DNA of 64,000 nt from Companilactobacillus baiquanensis (GTDB lineage: Bacteria; Bacillota; Bacilli; Lactobacillales; Lactobacillaceae). The position numbers and the translations under genes were made by a program. The notes under the pieces were generated by a model, which saw only the letters and a program-made list of their open reading frames with translations, made no database searches and had not been told where the DNA came from. The DNA is taken from NCBI RefSeq assembly GCF_003946605.1, contig NZ_RHOQ01000001.1:496001-560000 (forward strand). The letters run 5' to 3'. Numbering within the stretch: position 1 is the first letter of the stretch; each line of letters opens with the position of its first letter. This document shows positions 59,684 through 64,000 of this stretch, one piece after another.

Positions 59684-60191
59684 TATTTACGGTCAACTCC
59701 TTAATATAAGAGTCGATTAGAGACTTTTGATCGTCTGCATTAAGCTCTTTAGAAATAACTCTTGAGGCTATTTCTAAAGACAAGTTTGCGATGTCATTTT
59801 GGGCATCTTGCATAGCATCTTGTTTTGCTTTTTCAGCGTCTTGTTTAGCTCTTGTTCTTACAGTTTCAGCTTCACTATGAGCGTCTGCTACGATGGCTTT
59901 CTTTTGTGAATCACCATTGTCTTTAGCTTTGTTGACGATCTCAATTGCTTCAGCACGTGAATTCTTTAATGCTTCTTCACGTTCCTTACCCAGCTTGTCT
60001 GCACGTGCACGTTCTTGATCAGCATAATCTAAGTCGCCAGAGATTTTTTCTGATCGGGCATCCATCATCTTTGTGACTGGACCCCATGCATAGTGTTTAA
60101 CAGCTAGCGATAACAGGATAAAAGAAATAAGAATAAAAAGCATATCACCTAAAGCTAATTTGCCTGCTCCGAGTACTAATAAACTTGCCAA
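59670..60191 (-). CDS. atpF: ATP synthase Fo b subunit
   Basis: Peripheral-stalk subunit, about 173 residues. An N-terminal membrane helix (LGDMLFILISFILLSLAV) is followed by a long charged coiled coil. I choose TTG at 60191 (MASLLVLGAGKL), 9 nt after the GGAAGGAG. The TTG at 60200 abuts the Shine-Dalgarno and is unlikely. Start remains uncertain by three codons. Confidence 0.93.
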   Translation of the reverse strand: MASLLVLGAGKLALGDMLFILISFILLSLAVKHYAWGPVTKMMDARSEKISGDLDYADQERARADKLGKEREEALKNSRAEAIEIVNKAKDNGDSQKKAIVADAHSEAETVRTRAKQDAEKAKQDAMQDAQNDIANLSLEIASRVISKELNADDQKSLIDSYIKELTVNNETK

Positions 60192-60265
60192 TATTCTCAA
60201 CTCCTTCCTTTCCTATAAAACATAAAAAAGGCGATTATATTTTTTATCGCCAACTAATGTATGTA

Positions 60266-60481
<216 letters not shown>

Positions 60482-60504
60482 TTAAAAATCCTCCAATATA
60501 AAAG

Positions 60505-61215
60505 TTATTCTTTTTCCATTTTACGTGAAATATAAACCATTGATAATGTAGTAAATACGTACGCTTGGATGGCTCCAATAAAGACTGAAAAGCCTTGCCA
60601 GATCATTTCTACCGGAATAGCAATAACAAATGATACTAAGCCAAAACTCTTAGCAACAGTTCCAATAAGTGCAAGAAGTACTTCACCGGCAAATATATTA
60701 CCGTAAAGACGCAATGACAACGTTAAGAAGTTCGTGAACTCCTCCAGAAGGTTAATTGGTAGCAAAAAGCTCACCGGTCTCGCATAATTGGACAAGTATG
60801 TGCCGAATCCGAATTTCTTTACAGAATAGTAATGTGCCAACATCAATGAGACTAATGCCAATGACATAGTAACTATCGGATTAGTTGTTGGCGACTTAAT
60901 ATACGTGAAACCATCAACCTTGATTTGGAATATTAATCCTAATTGGTTAGATACAAAGATAAACAAGAATAATACAAATGCGTAAAGACTAAAGCGACTA
61001 CCAGAACCATCTGGAAATGCCGACTTAACAATACTATCTGTAAAATCAATCATCCACTCTAAAACATTTTGCGCTTTTCCTGGCTTCATCGTTATCTTAC
61101 GAGATAGTGAGAAAACTAAAATAAAAACAAGAATAGCAGCAACAAGTGCTGATAGGTCATTTGCAACATTGAATCTTAAACCTAGGAAATCAATAAACTT
61201 GTACTTATCATCCAA
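60505..61215 (-). CDS. atpB: ATP synthase Fo a subunit
   Basis: Stator channel subunit, 236 residues, with about five to six membrane helices and the essential arginine in LSLRLYGNIFAGE. The start is TTG at 61215 (MDDKYKF), 6 nt after AAGGGGGG. First gene of the operon; no atpI is seen upstream. Confidence 0.95.
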   Translation of the reverse strand: MDDKYKFIDFLGLRFNVANDLSALVAAILVFILVFSLSRKITMKPGKAQNVLEWMIDFTDSIVKSAFPDGSGSRFSLYAFVLFLFIFVSNQLGLIFQIKVDGFTYIKSPTTNPIVTMSLALVSLMLAHYYSVKKFGFGTYLSNYARPVSFLLPINLLEEFTNFLTLSLRLYGNIFAGEVLLALIGTVAKSFGLVSFVIAIPVEMIWQGFSVFIGAIQAYVFTTLSMVYISRKMEKE

Positions 61216-61263
61216 TAATAACCCCCCTTTCTTTACTTATTGAAAACATATTGATACCTCAAA

Positions 61264-61291
61264 ATAATAACACTATAAAAAAAATATTCAA
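61264..61291 (-). promoter_or_regulatory. Probable atp operon promoter
   Basis: On the minus strand TTGAAT (61286-61291) and TATTAT (61264-61269) are 16 nt apart, about 50 nt upstream of atpB. It overlaps AACACT/AGTGTT arms that may form a weak upp terminator. Confidence 0.5.
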
Positions 61292-61303
61292 ACAGTGTTT
61301 TTT

Positions 61304-61933
61304 TTATTTAGTACCAAATAATCTGTCTCCAGCATCACCTAATCCAGGGAAAATGTAACCACTATCAGTAATCTTTTCATCAAGTGAAGCTGCATAAATA
61401 TCAACATCAGGATGTGCTTCTTGTACCGCTTTTACACCTTCTGGTGCGGCAACTAATACAACAAGTCTCATATGTTTTGCTCCACGTTTCTTCAAAGCAT
61501 CGATCGCCATATTAGCCGAACCACCAGTAGCGAGCATTGGATCAACAATAAACAAGTCACGTTGATCGATATCACTAGGAAGTTTTACAAAATATTCATG
61601 GGGTTGGAGTGTCTTTTCGTCACGATACATACCAATATGACCAACTTTAGCAGCTGGAATTAGTTCTAAAACGCCATCAACCATTCCTAGTCCCGCACGG
61701 AGAATAGGAATAACGGCCAATTTCTTTCCGGCAAGAACCTTTTGAGTTGATTTACCCATTGGAGTTTCAACTTCAACATCCTTCAATGGCAAATCTCTAG
61801 TAATTTCATAAACCATTAATTCACCAATTTCATTGGCTACTTCTCTAAAAACTTTTGTTCCTGTGTGTTTGCTTCTGATGATTGTAAGTTTGTGTTGAAT
61901 TAATGGGTGGTTCAATACTTGAAATTTAGACAT
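61304..61933 (-). CDS. upp: Uracil phosphoribosyltransferase
   Basis: Salvages uracil to UMP with PRPP. The 209-residue protein has the PRPP-binding loop [17 protein letters not shown] and the uracil-site C-terminal [20 protein letters not shown]. It lies 1 nt after tsaC, before the ATP synthase operon, in the usual Firmicute position; glyA, often between, is absent. Confidence 0.96.
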   Translation of the reverse strand: MSKFQVLNHPLIQHKLTIIRSKHTGTKVFREVANEIGELMVYEITRDLPLKDVEVETPMGKSTQKVLAGKKLAVIPILRAGLGMVDGVLELIPAAKVGHIGMYRDEKTLQPHEYFVKLPSDIDQRDLFIVDPMLATGGSANMAIDALKKRGAKHMRLVVLVAAPEGVKAVQEAHPDVDIYAASLDEKITDSGYIFPGLGDAGDRLFGTK

Positions 61934-61934
61934 T

Positions 61935-62954
61935 TTATTTCTCCTTATTTTCGTAATGTTTTTGTCCAGCAGATTTATTTAAACGGTTTCGATAAGCATC
62001 CCCATGATCTGCATCAGGAAATCCTTGCGCCAAAATATAATCAACTTTTTCAGCATCTAGACCTCTCAATCCTGCAAAGAGATGTTTTGAAGCAGAAAAT
62101 ACGTCGTTTCCCAGTGAGAATTTTCTGAAACTAGCAGGTGCTTCTTCAAGAATTTCATCAGTAGCTAAAATCCCGATTAGATCACCTTTATTTTGATATT
62201 GCGAAATTGCTTCAGGAAAATCATCTGTATCATCGACAATTATAACTTGCGCACTAGGGGCATAATGTTTATATTTCATACCCGGAGCTTTAGGAATTTC
62301 CTCATTCTTCACCTTATGATGATCACTTCTTACATCGTCAATAACCTTCAAAAGGTCATCAACAGTGATCATACCAGGTCTTAAAATCGTTGGTACATCA
62401 GTCGATAGGTCAATAACCGTTGACTCAACTCCAAGGATCGTTGGACCATCATCCAAAATCGCAGCTATCTTTCCTTTAAGGTCATGATAGACATGTTTAG
62501 CTAAAGTTGGACTAGGCTTTCCACTAGTATTAGCAGAAGGACCAACGATAGGTTTACCAAATTTTTCAATCAAGTCCAAAGTAACTTTATTCTTTGGCAT
62601 TCTAAAAGCAGCTGTTGAAAGACCACCTGTGACTTCTTTTGACAATGTTCCTTTCTGAATAGGCATAATAATTGTCAAAGGACCTGGCCAAAAATTTTTC
62701 ATTAATTTTTCAGCTAACGGCTTATAATCATTGTCAGCATATTGCCAGACCATCTCTGGACTAGAAACATGGACGATCAAAGGATTATCACTAGGACGCC
62801 CCTTAGCAGCATAGACATTTTTAACAACATCTGGTCTAGTAGCATCTGCACCAAGTCCATAAACGGTCTCCGTTGGAAATGCTACTAATTGTCCTTCACT
62901 AAGAAAATCGACCGCCCTTTGGACCTGTGAATCTTTCAGTATTTCTGTTTCCAA
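61935..62954 (-). CDS. L-threonylcarbamoyladenylate synthase (TsaC2/Sua5)
   Basis: Makes threonylcarbamoyl-AMP for the t6A37 modification of ANN-decoding tRNAs. The 339-residue protein has the YrdC domain (about 10-200; [26 protein letters not shown]) plus the C-terminal Sua5 domain (about 225-335), so it is the long Sua5 form. The start is TTG at 62954 after GGAGAGGG that overlaps the prmC stop. Confidence 0.94.
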   Translation of the reverse strand: METEILKDSQVQRAVDFLSEGQLVAFPTETVYGLGADATRPDVVKNVYAAKGRPSDNPLIVHVSSPEMVWQYADNDYKPLAEKLMKNFWPGPLTIIMPIQKGTLSKEVTGGLSTAAFRMPKNKVTLDLIEKFGKPIVGPSANTSGKPSPTLAKHVYHDLKGKIAAILDDGPTILGVESTVIDLSTDVPTILRPGMITVDDLLKVIDDVRSDHHKVKNEEIPKAPGMKYKHYAPSAQVIIVDDTDDFPEAISQYQNKGDLIGILATDEILEEAPASFRKFSLGNDVFSASKHLFAGLRGLDAEKVDYILAQGFPDADHGDAYRNRLNKSAGQKHYENKEK

Positions 62955-62956
62955 AT

Positions 62957-63808
62957 CTACACCCTCTCCTTTTTAGCTTTAAGATACCGATCGTTACCAT
63001 TAATATCCTTATAGAATTTTACCTGATATTCGGGCATATTATTAGCAAAAATTTTTTTTATTTCAGATTTTTGATGATAACCAAATTCCATATAAAGTGA
63101 ACCATTCGAATTTAAATAATCAGCGGCATCTTTAGTTATACTCTGATAGAATTCTAACCCTTTATTTTCCCCATATAAAGCTAAATCCGGCTCATATTTA
63201 ATAACACTTTGATCCATAACTTTTTTTTCATCAAGAGAAATATATGGTGGGTTTGATACGATCACATCAAATTTATCATTTTCAATTTTTTCAAACACAT
63301 CGCTTTGCTTAAAAAAAACATTATTAGTTTGATAATTATCGGCGTTTAATTCAGCGACTTTTAATGCTTCGTTTGAAATATCAGTGGCTAAAATATCATC
63401 TTCTGGAAATTTCAGTGCTAGATTAATCGCAATAATACCTGAACCTGTACCGATATCCAAAATATTTTGTTTGTGATCAGTGTGATCATCAATTATTTTT
63501 TGTACCATTTCTTCGGTCTCTTGGCGAGGTATCAACGTATCACTATTGACCGTAAATGTTTTATTCATAAAGTATGCGTATCCCAAAATATATTGCACTG
63601 GTTCATCCATGCCTAAACGGATCACTCCGTCACGAAATTTTCTCATTATATCTCCAGGAACAATATCAGATCTATGCAATTGCAATTGAGTGTAATTAAA
63701 ACCAGATAATTCTTCCATTAAGTATTGAGCATCTTCAGGATATTTATTTTGTTGTTCTAGCATTAAAAAAGCCCTTTTCAGGGCGTTAGAATAGTTTAGT
63801 CTCTCCAC
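62957..63808 (-). CDS. prmC: Peptide chain release factor N5-glutamine methyltransferase PrmC
   Basis: Methylates the GGQ glutamine of release factors RF1/RF2. About 283 residues: an N-terminal helical domain, SAM motif [16 protein letters not shown] and the catalytic NPPYIS. I start at GTG (63808; [14 protein letters not shown]), giving the usual short N-terminus. The longer frame to 63847 lies inside prfA. It overlaps the end of prfA, its own substrate gene, by 23 nt. Confidence 0.92.
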   Translation of the reverse strand: MERLNYSNALKRAFLMLEQQNKYPEDAQYLMEELSGFNYTQLQLHRSDIVPGDIMRKFRDGVIRLGMDEPVQYILGYAYFMNKTFTVNSDTLIPRQETEEMVQKIIDDHTDHKQNILDIGTGSGIIAINLALKFPEDDILATDISNEALKVAELNADNYQTNNVFFKQSDVFEKIENDKFDVIVSNPPYISLDEKKVMDQSVIKYEPDLALYGENKGLEFYQSITKDAADYLNSNGSLYMEFGYHQKSEIKKIFANNMPEYQVKFYKDINGNDRYLKAKKERV

Positions 63809-64000
63809 TTTGAATTTGCTCCAGTTTTTGAGTTTGATCATAAACAATCAAGGCGTCAATTATTTCTTCTAATTCACCATTCATAATACGATCCAATTTA
63901 TTTAACGACAAACCAATACGATGATCTGTTACACGATTTTGTGGATAATTATAAGTTCTGATTCGTTCTGATCTGTCACCTGTACCAACGGCTGATTTAC
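63786..64000 (-). CDS. prfA: Peptide chain release factor 1, C-terminal fragment (cut by window edge)
   Basis: The last about 70 codons of RF1 read minus-strand from the window end: [20 protein letters not shown], then [14 protein letters not shown] and a C-terminus ending GETKLF before TAA at 63786-63788. The GGQ loop and the rest lie beyond position 64000. Gene order prfA-prmC-tsaC is standard. Confidence 0.93.
   Translation of the reverse strand, partial: KSAVGTGDRSERIRTYNYPQNRVTDHRIGLSLNKLDRIMNGELEEIIDALIVYDQTQKLEQIQSGETKLF

Noticed and set aside
61270-61303. Strong terminator after upp
   Set aside because: The only complementary arms are AACACT/AGTGTT separated by a long T-rich loop, a weak hairpin that overlaps the likely atp promoter. 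I do not list it as a terminator.

Overview
The window is a chromosomal segment of a low-GC Firmicute, almost certainly a member of the Lactobacillaceae (lactic acid bacterium). Supporting this are the AT-rich codon use, strong GGAGG-type ribosome binding sites, T-box and TPP leaders, the Firmicute division set (EzrA, SepF, DivIVA, DivIB, MinCD without MinE) and small lactobacillus-type genes (DUF1831, DUF2969, DUF4044, DUF1146, EpuA-like). A Companilactobacillus-like rod is my inference from overall flavour and gene order, not a demonstrated assignment. No tRNA or rRNA gene, insertion sequence, prophage or CRISPR array was seen. Most of the segment is conserved housekeeping DNA on the minus strand.

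Layout. (1) 1-4.8 kb: an accessory sugar locus. A mannose-class PTS (EIIAB, EIIC, EIID; minus strand) diverges from a GH29 alpha-L-fucosidase and a GntR/UTRA regulator (plus strand). This matches the alfEFG/alfBR arrangement for fucosyl-GlcNAc use known from Lacticaseibacillus casei. (2) 4.8-14.4 kb: RecD2 helicase, a TPR protein, a phosphatase, the tRNA thiolation set mnmA-DUF1831-cysteine desulfurase, MTA/SAH nucleosidase, a tail-anchored protein, ADP-ribose pyrophosphatase and a DHA2 transporter. (3) 14.4-30.6 kb: a cold-shock-domain protein and T-box-controlled ileS, then the complete dcw division/wall cluster from mraZ to divIVA. (4) 30.6-37.7 kb: a 39-residue DUF4044 membrane peptide on the plus strand, thiT under a TPP riboswitch, minCD-mreBCD, radC and folC. 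(5) 37.8-45.8 kb: T-box-controlled valS, thiI with a second cysteine desulfurase, ezrA, and rpsD with a structured leader. (6) 45.9-49.7 kb: DUF1054 protein, rarA, a small membrane protein, a universal stress protein and an XRE-TPR regulator. (7) 49.7-54.6 kb: gcvH, rodA, DUF2969, yidD, EpuA-like, mbl, murA and DUF1146. (8) 54.7-64 kb: the F1Fo ATP synthase operon, upp, tsaC/sua5, prmC and the 3' end of prfA.

How it works together. Much of the window builds and divides a rod-shaped cell: precursor synthesis (murA, mraY, murD, murG), septal synthesis (FtsL, DivIB, PBP2B, FtsA, FtsZ, SepF, EzrA, DivIVA), site selection (MinCD) and elongation (MreBCD, Mbl, RodA). Interleaved are translation genes (two aminoacyl-tRNA synthetases, S4, PrmC, PrfA, TsaC) and two separate cysteine desulfurase/tRNA thiolase pairs. 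Two cell-shape operons run directly into leaders that sense a nutrient: divIVA into the ileS T-box and minD into the thiT TPP riboswitch.

The least explained sequence is the 30.57-30.80 kb interval between mraZ and the DUF4044 gene. It holds three 10-bp-period GTGG repeats (a probable MraZ operator), a strong minus-facing terminator with no gene behind it, and several inverted repeats. Starts were moved inward wherever the Shine-Dalgarno sequence lay inside the longest open frame (alfG, ileS, mraZ, valS, the second cysteine desulfurase, ezrA, DUF1054, uspA, gcvH, mbl, murA, atpA, atpF, prmC).
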